Below, one piece after another: positions 1-46,200 of a DNA stretch of 64,000 nt. Origin of the DNA: Tubiluchus corallicola (lineage: Eukaryota > Priapulida > Priapulimorpha > Priapulimorphida > Tubiluchidae); NCBI GenBank assembly GCA_030141605.1, contig JAQGDQ010000114.1:124001-188000 (forward strand). The letters are read 5' to 3'. The position numbers and the translations under genes were made by a program. The notes below the pieces were generated by a model, which was not told where the DNA came from, made no database searches, and worked only from the letters and a program-made list of their open reading frames with translations. Position 1 is the first letter of the stretch, and each line of letters opens with the position of its first letter.

Positions 1-668
1 AATTTCAAATTTCAAACATTGCCTTTTTTATTGTGTCATTTGTGACATTGATGTAAGCGTTAATGTGTTTTTCTTGAAGTGACATTTCTTTGCCACTCAT
101 ATTTTCTTTTAACAGCTGGTGAATGCAGCTAGCTACTTAACCACACATGTACACCATAATATTTACAGGGCATTTTCCCATAGCAAATGCCATCCATTTT
201 GTTTTGATTTGATACGTGCCTGTCAGGCTGCCAGAAAATAAACACAGTTTGTTTATAAGTCCTGAAGATCTTGGTTATAGTGATTTTATGTAAGATAGCA
301 GTTCAACACTGAAAAGACAAAGGTACTAGAATTTTGGTGCTTCTGGGTGCAACATAAAGTCAAGGAAACATTTGTGAGAAATACGTGGTGGCAAAATTTT
401 ATCGTCGTCAATCATCGTCACAAAAACGGGCACCCTTAAGTTAGGACATACTGCATGTGCAAATCAGCTTTGAGAATTACATTTATTATTGTGAGTTTAC
501 AAAGTATTGTTATATGACATGCATTATTATATGATATGTATGGTATATGTTATATTTTCTATTGTTTGGCGACATCATGTCTGTTTGTCCAGCCTAAACC
601 ACACCACAGTTGAAATGAGATACTGATACGATATATAAAATGTGAAATTTAGAAATCTCTCATTGCAG

Positions 669-1963
669 GCAAGGGACAATTTAGTTATGAGTGGGGATAC
701 TGGTGGTCGATTATGTTTCTGGGATTGGAGGACAGGAGAGGCTGAAACTATGATACAAGCGCATGAAAAACGGATAAACAGTATCAGTTTTCACGATACC
801 AGATTTTTCACTGCATCAAGGTAAAATTTAATGATTTTTCTATATATCACTGTGTGGTGGCAACCGATTGTTTGAGTTTGCACTAATACTCGAGTTTGCT
901 ACATTTGATTTATTTTAAATTCATTTTTAGTTACTCTTTACATTTCGCAATTGTTGCTTTAATTAAAATGAAACTAGTATGTGAGACTAGCTGCTATGAA
1001 ACCCAAGCTACTTGTGCCTTTAAGCATTTATAAGTGTCATCCATTATAGTGGAAATACTGTGATCAGTTATACGGTGTTGTAAATCCACTTAGAATAAAA
1101 AAAAGTTTATACATATGAATGTTGACTTCACTGAATTTGCCACACAGTAATTTTAAATATTCTTTCCTTGTAAACTGTTACATCATTTTAAAGTTTCTGT
1201 TGGCTTTTAGTGATGACTCAGTGAAAGAATGGGATCTGGGCACATTGGTTTGCTTGAGGATATTGTCTAGTCATAAAGGGCCTGTGAGAGCTGTACAGGT
1301 AATGCTCTTCCAATTTTTACCTAGAGAAATCTAACTATAAATGAGATTTGAATTGAAATCATGAACGTGGTATAGCAACTTAGAAGGCTTTTTGGATTAA
1401 TCTGGAAAGCGAAATTCTTTTCTTAATCCGATGAAAAAAACAAATTTCCATCTGGTACACTACCAAAGTTTTACATAGCTAAAGTTTCAGAATTGTATCT
1501 GTTCATTATAAGTATGGCAAAATAGAGAACACAAAACAGTCAACAGGGAACACAAAGTAATTTAAAATTGCTGCACCTTTTTGCTTTAACCCTCTCTTAA
1601 TCTCTCTGATAACTCTCATATTAATTGCTAACTACATACATAGTGCGACTAATCTGCATTTAAGAAAAATAAACAGGATCCAACAATTTATTATAACACA
1701 AGGATATGTGTAGCTTAGAATAAGCATGACAGCAACTGATGCTGCTTACAAAAAATTAACAAGTTTTTTCAATGTACCCAACTGATTTGTCGCAGGTGGA
1801 TGATAATTATATAGTAACTGCTGGCGATGATGCAAGAGTGCTTATCTATGAAACCCAAGAACCTTTGAAAGGCTTGGAAGTGGCAGCTACTTCTACTCTT
1901 CCATTCAAGACTTTAGTAATGCAGAAACCAGACGAGGATGATGGCATTGAGTTGGCGGTGTGA
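669..1963 (+). CDS. WD40-repeat protein, C-terminal three exons (partial)
   Basis: Three exons, 669-820, 1211-1298 and 1796-1963, join in frame (AG acceptors at 668, 1210 and 1795; GT donors at 821 and 1299) and end at a TGA at 1961-1963. The joined 135-residue segment carries successive WD40 blades: a GDTGGRLCFWDW strand, then an S-R-D-D-S-V-K-E-W-D-L blade, then a final G-D-D-A-R-V-L-I-Y-E blade. It closes with a short acidic tail (KPDEDDGIELAV). The first exon starts at a splice acceptor in phase 0, so the N-terminus and any partner domain such as an F-box lie to the left of the window. WD40 propellers are protein-binding scaffolds. The specific family member cannot be named from this fragment; an F-box/WD protein is one possibility. 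The reading frame looks intact. Confidence 0.88.
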
Positions 1964-2358
1964 TGTTTTGATGCGTAATAGTATTTAATTATTATAATAT
2001 AGGATATTATTAATTTATTTTTAAAAGTGGAGTACTCTCTCCTTTTGTTATTTCATTTTTGTTAATAATGTCTCTGTTGTTTAAGTTTAAACATGTATAA
2101 ATGTGGAAAAGGTATTGCATGTATATATGTAAGTGTGTATTTTTTGTAATTATCTGTTATATAATGTATAAAAATACTGATAGTGGTATTTATCATACAA
2201 AAATTAAAATGTCAGTTATTAAAATTACCTGTTAGACTTTTGTTGTGAATTTTTACGATATGACGGTACTGCCCATGAATTATGAAAAGAACACAACATT
2301 TAACAAAAGTCCAGTTTGTTCTAAACCTTAATTTGTGTCCATAACTGTTGATATATGG

Positions 2359-2364
2359 AATAAA
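2359..2364 (+). terminator. Candidate poly(A) signal of the WD40 gene
   Basis: AATAAA lies about 395 nt after the WD40 stop codon, with a T-rich stretch downstream. No other canonical hexamer was noticed between the stop and this site, so it is the best candidate 3' end. Confidence 0.45.
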
Positions 2365-2379
2365 CTCCACTTGCTACCT

Positions 2380-4550
2380 ATTGTTTTTAACAAGACCTAG
2401 TTATCACCAAATCTACAGCTTGGGTTCTAAATTGTGAAAGTACAAATAACTAAATGAACCAGCATTGCTAATTTTTATAAATCGCCCCACACAAAGACTG
2501 GCTATTCCAGGTGTATTTTTCAGGTCCATGTGTGTCAAAGGGGAAGCACAATGTATCAAACTCTTGGGCAGCACAATTTCCAACAACAATTTTGGCATTA
2601 ATGGCGAGTCATGCATTTTCGTCGAAGAGCTGAGCAAATATGCAATAACACCGTGGCACTAATACGAAAACTTGCTGAAGTTATTACTTCAATGCTGTTG
2701 TAAACAAACGTAGGCTATACTACTGTCTGTGTGTAGCAAAAATTACTGCCTAATACTTATGAAGTTTAATTGGTTGTCATAAATATTGCCGACTTTTTTC
2801 AAAATTTTCGGTAATTCAAACTAATAAATTTTTGAAAGTTACACAATTTTTTGAATAATTACCACAACATTTTGAGGTATGAAACTTAAAAAACGTGGGC
2901 ATTTGTGATAGTGACTTAACTATCTACATTGGAAATGTTGTAAAGTAAGCTTTGGTGCTTTATATTCTTAGTAATGAAAAAGTCACACATGCTTTGGGTT
3001 GTTTTGTCACTTTGGACTCAACTGATAGATGGCGCAACCGGGTAGTACGCAGAAAATATAAAGGTACGTCATGTGAAGCTGCAGTCATCTGTGTGGGCCC
3101 AGGTTAACACTACGCTTCGCCTATTCTATGTTTAACCACATAGTCATTGAATTATGCCAAAAAAATGTTAACCGAAACACGTCCACTTCATACTGATTGC
3201 AACACTGTTGTTGAAAACATTACTTCTACATTTATTTTCTTACTGACGAGGATTGTAGACATAGTATGCTTAACATGACGACATATTAATTGAATTACTG
3301 TAGGTTTCCGTTTAAACATCGGAAATTAAACTACATTGCGACATGACTTTTTTCGGCAGCCTTGTAAAAATTAAAATCATTTTTAATTTTAAGTGTTCTT
3401 AAATACTGATAGAGTAGATTGAAAAATTACCTAAAATATTTTTATAATTACGTACGTTTTATTGGTTTGCCACAAGAAACAGGAAAAATAAATGGAATGC
3501 CAATTTTTGAGAATTATTGCCTCTTGTGAAGCTTTAGGGTCTTTATAATGATAAAACGTATACTTATTTTCACGTAGCTTACACTGCCCAGCGTGAAGCT
3601 ATAAATAGTTTTAATAAAAGCTTGATAGTGCTTTGAAAAATACACGAAAAGGTAAAAAGTTGATCAACAGGCTGTTAAATGTTACACTTATTACTTTTAT
3701 TTATTAGTATTCTTTGTTCCTAATAATGTTGCATACAATGTAAAGATAAAATGATATCATATTTACATTAAAACTTGTATGTAACCAGTTTGGAAAAACT
3801 GATAAAGTGTCGTACACCTAAAACTAAATTAAAACTACATATAAATAAATTGAAAAAATTACAAAATGCACAATGTAAAAAACATTAAGAACTATATTAA
3901 AGAAATTTACGAAATGTACAAAATGCACAATAGACGGACATAAAGAAATTCTGCTCTTTAAATTTGGAAACATTTTTACTTGATTCGTTTTTTGACGTTT
4001 ATTTTTGTTTTCTGGGTGTTAATAATGAAAAGCTTGTGTGTTTTTCTTTTTAATGCATTCAAATTTGTCACAAGAATGATTTCCTGAAAGATTATGGACA
4101 TTGGTTTTGAAACATCAGTTTTTGAAATAAAATGAGCGTTTTTGGCATAGGTCTGTTAAGAAAATCGAAGTCATGTTTTCGTACTTAATTATTAGCAAGC
4201 ATGTCTTCCATGTGTCTCGAGAGTTTTATCATGTTTTTAATTTTCGCAGTAATGATGAATATAGATCATCAGTTTGTATCTAAACTTGCTTTTCTTGATA
4301 ATGATTAAATTAGTTCAGCAAACTAACTTTTCCGCCTACGAAGCGACGCTGCCTATTCAAACACCAAAGTTCGAGCAGGCGTCATGCAGTTTCCATGAAT
4401 GAACGTGTCATCAGCCATATTAGGTAAATAGGGCGGTGCTAAACCAAAACAGGTTTGTGACGTGTACATTGAGTCTGCGCACTTTTCCACTATTCTCTTG
4501 CCAGTGCAGCCGCTTACTGTGAAGCTGTAATAAAGCATGGGACTCCTAGG
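2380..4550. other. Intergenic region between the WD40 and PLK genes
   Basis: About 2.2 kb of AT-rich DNA. The two short overlapping reading frames near 2413-2662, one on each strand, have no recognisable protein features. The only motif-level items noted are an AGATGGCGC box at 3027-3035 and the likely upstream promoter space of the kinase gene. No TATA box or CpG-rich block stands out. Confidence 0.5.
3027..3035 (+). promoter_or_regulatory. CTCF-like AGATGGCGC box
   Basis: The 9-mer AGATGGCGC matches the core described for insect CTCF sites (AG[A/G]TGGCGC). It sits in the intergenic space between the WD40 gene and the PLK promoter, where an insulator would make sense. One short match is expected by chance at this scale, so the call is tentative. 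Confidence 0.22.
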
Positions 4551-4559
4551 AAAGTTCTC

Positions 4560-4716
4560 ATAATGGTTGTAGTATGTAAGGTGCTACGGTAACTTCGAGG
4601 ATACAAAAGAAGTTAGCAAGTTTATGCACGTAAATTATAGACCGTTTTCGCTGTCGGAATATTGAAACAAAATTTAAATATCAACAATGTTTTTCTAAAA
4701 TAGTGAATAGTACAAG
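4560..4716 (+). other. Possible 5' UTR exon of the PLK gene (3' end at 4716)
   Basis: A strong donor (ACAAG|GTAAGA) occurs at 4716/4717. About 200 nt downstream a T-rich tract and TAG acceptor end at 4926, followed by the kinase start codon at 4942. This suggests a short 5' UTR intron (4717-4926). The left boundary given is arbitrary because the transcription start was not identifiable. Confidence 0.35.
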
Positions 4717-4941
4717 GTAAGAAATAATTTACTCTTATTTTTACGTACCTTTTCTTTTAGTATAAAGAATTGATGCCTTTGCTTAGAAAAGTTGTAAAAT
4801 TCTAGGTATTTGTTTACTACATTTCACGAAAATGTATTGTAATTTAAGCAATAATCATTACATAAGTAACATAACACAGTCATTGAATCTTGCATACGTA
4901 ATCTGTTTCTTTTGTTTCTGTAATAGTTGCATTGTCTGAAG

Positions 4942-40209
<35,268 letters not shown>

Positions 40210-40679
40210 AACTTCAGATTTAGGATGTTCTTGCAATTTTCAATACAGTTTCTCCAAAGTATGTGTTGTAATATACAAACTTGTTTTATTAAGATGTTAA
40301 TCCTGTCATTCTTAATATCAGTTGTGTTTAAAATATGAAAGAAATGACTAATTGGTTTTCCCCACGAATTTAACCATTGTGAAAATGTGAGTTAACAGAA
40401 TTTTTGTTGGATTAATTTCCGCATGTGAAGTGTATGTTTCACGATCACAATATAGTAACCAAAGGAAGAATTGAAAGTTTACTGTTGACATATTATGTAA
40501 GTGTTTTGATGCGCTGATGCATATTGTGTGCAAATATTTATTCCATAAAACAAGTGCACATTTGTAGGGTCTTATTGTGGTTACTATGGTTGACAGATTG
40601 CTTCTATGTTTCAAAAGAATTTCTTATGAATGGTTATATGCATAAGAACATTGTGCTTCTACTCAAATCCTTCTTAGGC

Positions 40680-41120
40680 TAGGGTTACCATATTGTCTGA
40701 GCTGAAAAAGAGGACACTTTTTCACACACTTGTAAATAGGCAAAAATAACCAGTCTAGGGTGTATTAAAACAATGCAAAATTAAATGCAAATTATACAAA
40801 TAGGCCTACATGTATTCTAATAGCAATACCTAATGGCTATACTGCAAAAAACATTAACACACTGCAACTGTCAGTCGCCTGCTTCTTCTTGGCTCTGAGA
40901 AACAGTTACGCTTGAACTTGACTGAGCCCGAGGCTTCTTCAAATTAGCAAAGACATTCCTGCCTTCAGGTCCATTTATCAAGTCGTTAGCGAATACGAGC
41001 TTTTCTTTGTCTCGTGCTGTCGTACGTCTCTGCAGTTGGCAACATATGTACATACTTACGGATTGAGGCAAAACCCGGACAAGTATGTGTCCGGGGAAAC
41101 CCGGACATATGGTAACCCTA
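40680..41120. mobile_element. Non-autonomous hAT-like DNA transposon, 441 bp
   Basis: Both ends read inward as TAGGGTTACCATAT, a 14-bp perfect terminal inverted repeat. The element is flanked by TCTTAGGC and TCTTAGGA, an 8-bp target duplication matching at 7 of 8 positions. Eight-bp duplications and [C/T]AGGG ends are the hallmark of hAT elements. Near the right end a TGTCCGGG stem pairs with CCCGGACA over a GAAA loop (41088-41107). A 66-codon minus-strand frame (40871-41071) shows no zinc finger or hAT dimerisation motif, so the element is not autonomous. It lies in the probable PLK 3' UTR. Confidence 0.85.
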
Positions 41121-41785
41121 TCTTAGGATAAATCACGGTTAGCAGTTTTGTGATTCAATTTAGAACAAAAGCCTGATGCACTAACTGTACACAGTAGTTG
41201 CTGTGATAATGATGGATATTATATTCTTGTGTGCCAGCACAAGCACTGATAAATGGTGCTGTAAAGATTTAACAAGTCTTAGTTACTGTAATCTAAAGTT
41301 GCAAATTAGTTTTTTAAGTAACGCAATGCTTTTTAGAGCTGAATTTGTTTTCGTATGATATGTTATATGCATTTCTATTAGAAATGCTGACGTTTTTTAG
41401 TTGTTAATGTGGACAATAGGTAGCCCTAAAGCTGTTTTTTTTGTAATGCAAAGGATTTAAAGACTGTAGTGTCTGCCTGTAATCATTTCATGTAGCCTAG
41501 GTCAGTGCAGATATCAAAAAGATTTGTAAATATCAACTAACTTATCACTTGTTCTTAGGCATATGTGAGATGTTAAATTTGTCATCAAGAACAGAAATTT
41601 TTTCTAGTATTAACAATTAATGTTTTACATTAAATTTTACAGTATAAGTGGCATAGATTAATCATGAAATAACGTAACTGAGCCAAAAGTGCATATAAAG
41701 GTTTACTAAATATACTAGTTATAATTGTTATTAATATCTCTTTTGCTAACAAGTATGGCATAGATTGTGTTTACTAGGTTATTAG

Positions 41786-41791
41786 AATAAA
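41786..41791 (+). terminator. PLK proximal poly(A) signal candidate
   Basis: AATAAA about 1.58 kb after the PLK stop codon. A second candidate lies 565 bp further on. Confidence 0.4.
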
Positions 41792-42350
41792 TATACACGG
41801 ACATCACTCAGGAAACGTTTTTATTTTTACTCTGATATTTCGTTGATTGTATTATAATGGTGAAACTGTTTTGATGCTGTTGTCAGGCTTTTGAGCCATT
41901 TTGTTGTTGGCTTTGGCAGCCCTTTTCAATGCAAACTTTGTGAAATAGTACATTCCTGTGCCATATACGGTATAAGGCACTGCTTGATTTGTATCAGCCT
42001 TCCTATATTTGTAGCTTATTTCCTTTATTTTATAGAATTGTTTTTCTTTAATAACTGTAAGCTAAAGAATTGTCCATGCTTTTTATTGTGTGGTCGTCAC
42101 TCTGAACAATGTTCAGATGTGACTATTGGCTATTGAGGTATTTGTAATGTTCTAGCTAACAATAATATATTTCAGTCTTTCTGTGACAAGTTTTTTATGA
42201 CAGTTTTAGTTTTTCTACACTTACTGATAATCACTGTTCACAAAACTTCATTGTTCTGTTTATTTTTACATAGTTCATCTTCTTGAACTTTAAAAAAATC
42301 CAGAAAATTTTGTTATGTTTTTTGTATTATTTTGTAAATAACTTTTGAAA

Positions 42351-42356
42351 AATAAA
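42351..42356 (+). terminator. PLK distal poly(A) signal candidate
   Basis: AATAAA followed by a T-rich stretch, about 135 bp before the opposing ATG4 poly(A) signal. It is the last canonical hexamer on this strand before the ATG4 3' end. Confidence 0.5.
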
Positions 42357-42490
42357 AACAATTTTTTTCACTTAATATCATGTTATTCTCATAACAGTTG
42401 TCATTTATGGAAACGGCAACCTAAATTATAACATGTTCCAGTTTGACATTCCAAACATGAAACAAAACAAAAAGTTAAATTAAATCAATC

Positions 42491-42496
42491 TTTATT
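42491..42496 (-). terminator. ATG4 poly(A) signal candidate
   Basis: TTTATT on the plus strand gives AATAAA on the minus strand, about 710 nt beyond the ATG4 stop codon. It implies a 3' UTR of roughly 0.7 kb and a tail-to-tail arrangement with the PLK gene. Confidence 0.5.
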
Positions 42497-43206
42497 TATG
42501 TAATAACCATACTTACAAAATATACAAAAAAGAAACCAATTTCATTAGTACAGAAATCTTAAATTATACTCTACGGGGTATTATACAATGCAAATATTTT
42601 ATAACGTGCACGTTCAACTATATTATTTCGTTACCATTGCATGTAATTTATTTTTCTATTTATTTTAAATATTTAGAATTCTATGCACACTGTGCAGGGC
42701 ACAAAATTTAATCAAATGGATACTTGAATAACAGTAATAAGCTTGCATTTAGCACTATTAGTTATGTGTTTAGTCTTAATATTATCAAAGCAATAAATAA
42801 AAAAAACTACAAAATGTGTCAAAACAGATAAGAGTTCCATAAAATTAGCACCATATATACTAAACTAAAGCTTTAGAATGAAAAAAGAAAGGATAAAACT
42901 ATTTTTTGCACTAAAATACAAAATTTATATGCAGAGTATTCTAAAAAGATTGGATCACAATAAAACAACGCAGCAGCAAAAGATGTTTATAAGACAGTCT
43001 AAGATATGCAGCAGAGAATCACTTGAGTAATGAACAATTTAGCATATGATATTGTGTAAAATCACCTATCATATTTCCGAAAAATTTTATGTTTACATAA
43101 TAGGCCATCGACACAGCAACTTGGTGATACTGCATGCACTAACGTTTTACCCACAACAGTCTTTCAGTGTAGCAAATACCGAAAAATTTCATACAGCAAA
43201 GCAAAA

Positions 43207-46200
43207 TCATAGCAGCTCAAACTCATCATCTGAGTCGTGGGCTTTTTCAGTATCCAGTATTGTATATTCTGAAAAGAAAATTGAATTTATAAAACACTGT
43301 AAATTAAAACTTCTAATATTTATTATGAATTTTTGACTCTCTAGCTAATGAAAATTAAATGTGAAACACCATGTTAACCAAGGCAATGAAGGTTTAAAGC
43401 AACGGTAAAATGCACCGATTACGCTAACACAGTAGTAATTATAGCGAAACAACTGGAACAATTAAAAAAAATAACAATAGAAAACGAAAAGACGTAACAG
43501 TACACCATTCTTTGCTATATTACCCGATTTATAAATGTGTGCTGTAACCAAGTTTCAGAACCCAAGAAAACAAAAGTTAGCACAGCTGACAGATTCTGAC
43601 AGAACAATCAATGTATACTGGAGCTGCTAATAAGACCTGTTACTAAGTCTTCTTTTTTAGAGTCAGAAACAATAGTAGCCCGATTTATAAATGTGTGCTG
43701 TAACCAAGTTTCAGAACCCAAGAAAACAAAAGTTAGCACAGCTGACAGATTCTGACAGAACAATCAATGTATACTGGAGCTGCTAATAAGACCTGTTACT
43801 AAGTCTTCTTTTTTAGAGTCAGAAACAATAGTAGCCGCATAGACATATATACCTCCATAGCTTGTTCCTTCAGCACCACCTACAGCATATGAAGATTCAT
43901 AATAGTCATACCACTCCGGAAGACGCTCTTTTGCTAGTTCAAACATTGTCTGCTTGTCAGAAGATATAATTTTCTGAAAACAGACTGATGTTATTTCAAA
44001 AGGAATTTGACAACTAACAAACACAATCAATATGACTGAATAATCAAGAAAAGCTATTAATGAACAGTTTCTACTGATTCTTTGAGCAAGCATTGCAGTG
44101 ATGATCACACTACACCTACATCACACACTGTTTCAAAATGATGTTGTTGTCCGTAATATATGCTCCATTGAACTCACACCTGACAAATATATCACACAAC
44201 CTTCTTCACACAAAGATGTATGTAGAACTTTTTAAGCTTAAAATGTTCATTTTCGATGTTGATCATAAACAACAAAGGGCGAAGGGACTGACATATAAAC
44301 AGTTATTCATTTGTACATTTGTTTGGTCACTCATTTACTCACCATTCATTTATGCACTCAGCCATTTGTTCATTAGTTTGTCAATAGGTTATTCATTTCA
44401 CTAATTTTTAATATTATACATTTGTAGCCCTTTAAACAGGTAACAACCTCTGTTTGTCGGAAACATGTTGCAAAAATAGGTACTGTACTGGATCAGCAGA
44501 GCTGCTGACAACTGCCCAACACTGTATTGATTTCAATAAGCTTCATAAAATAGTGGTAGTCCAGCAACAAATTTGAAATTCTGAACTCCTAAGTCGTGAA
44601 ATTTTCATTTTTTTTGGTGCTGCCAATGTGAAATCACAGCGTCATCCTGAAATTTTCGTTTTCACAAACTTACAATTCTTTGTCACTTGAAAATTGAGTA
44701 CATTAGCAAGATCACTGCTAATTGTGGTTGCAAAAATAAAGTTCATAAGCTGATGTTTCATTACATTTATTATATGTAATAAAAATGATATCTTCCACTG
44801 CTGATTAATTAAATGAAAATCAGAGCCAATCTCAAACTGTAAGTCAAAACAATCTACTCTTTAAAATACCGAAAGGGAACACACTATTTTTTCAAAAATG
44901 ACTTACGTGAAAGAATTATTACCACACAAACGCAGGTTCGCGTTCTTTGCCGTTTTCTGCATTTCGCCATTCGCTAGTTAGACGGCGCTAGCATCTACAT
45001 TTCGGAAATGCAGTGCACAAAAAGCAGTACTTCTCAGTTCAGAGCTGTTCGTTTGTGATGTAATACACACGTTCGACACCTCATGCGTGAGCATAGTGGT
45101 AAATTAAAATTTGAATTTTTACCTTAAAACTTGCCGAGTTTTAGTACAACACACTGAATCTCTTACAGTAGTGCTGTACTTTAATTTTCGCTTTTGCAAA
45201 CATGTGCAACACGCTCATAGAATATTTTTGATGTTGAAAATAATGTTCATTTGTGATGTTATCAATAGTTTAGCTCACCTGCTGTTAATTAAGAAGATTT
45301 TAATCTATTATTTAATTATCAGAAACACTTTTGCAGTATTATTGGCATTAAAATGTACACTTTTTTACTATACTTGAAAGTGCAGTAGTATGTAAAAAAT
45401 CATCCTATCTTCCTTTAAGTTGTGGTTCAACGCATTTCCAGAGAATGAAAGTACTTACATCATGAACTAGATTACACCAGTCGTTAAAATCTGCCTCATT
45501 TTTGCAGAAAAAACCCTGCAAAATACGTTAGAGTCAAAACCCAAATCAACAAATGTTTTTTAAGTAAAATATACTGTTCATACCTTATTGCAAAAGTTGA
45601 AAATTTGCACTTATCATACTGTTGTCCTTACTAACATAACTTTCATATTTGAATGATTCAACATCATACGCTAACAAAGTGAAGCAAAGCTTAGTGGTCA
45701 TTGTCATAGTACGTTCTACAAAAAGTTACGTAAAACATGAACACGTTAATATACCAAGGCAATAGATGGATCCAATTCTTCAAATGACATTCTGTTTAGG
45801 TAATCACAATGGTAGCTACTGTCATCAATACGACCTAATTCATCTGGAATTTCTAAATCAGCAACAAGTTGATTCGTGTGTGGGTCCATGTACAGCAAGT
45901 CATTACCTGAAAAAAATTCATTTACGGATTACAGTCACACAATATTAAAGACATTTCTGTTGCTGCTTAACTATCACTAAAATTATCAACAAATGCAAAC
46001 ATGCTCACCAATATATCCTACAAAGTAGTATGCGTGATTTGGCTTTCCTCCGATGATTCCCACACTTTGTTTAAATTTAAGGCATTCCTGTAAATAAAAT
46101 AAACGTAGCTAAATGCATAAAAAACAGACCAGTGTAAATGATTGTTAAGAAACTATATTAAAATGATTTTACTGTTTAATGTCTTTTTACAATTTATTTA

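Larger units (their letters stand above)
40210..42375 (+). other. Probable 3' UTR of the PLK gene
   Basis: About 2.2 kb from the PLK stop to the last candidate poly(A) signal. It contains a complete hAT-like element (40680-41120). Two canonical AATAAA hexamers (41786 and 42351) offer alternative 3' ends. The extent is inferred from these signals alone. Confidence 0.45.

Noticed and set aside
2413-2662. Overlapping frames on both strands after the WD40 gene
   Set aside because: No domain, no splice context and ordinary intergenic composition.
40871-41071. 66-codon minus-strand frame inside the hAT-like element as a gene
   Set aside because: It lies wholly within a 441-bp MITE and has no transposase motif or splice context.
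43764-44108. 114-codon minus-strand frame
   Set aside because: Only 43853-43973 is a real ATG4 exon. The frame merely reads through both splice sites, partly into the tandem duplication.
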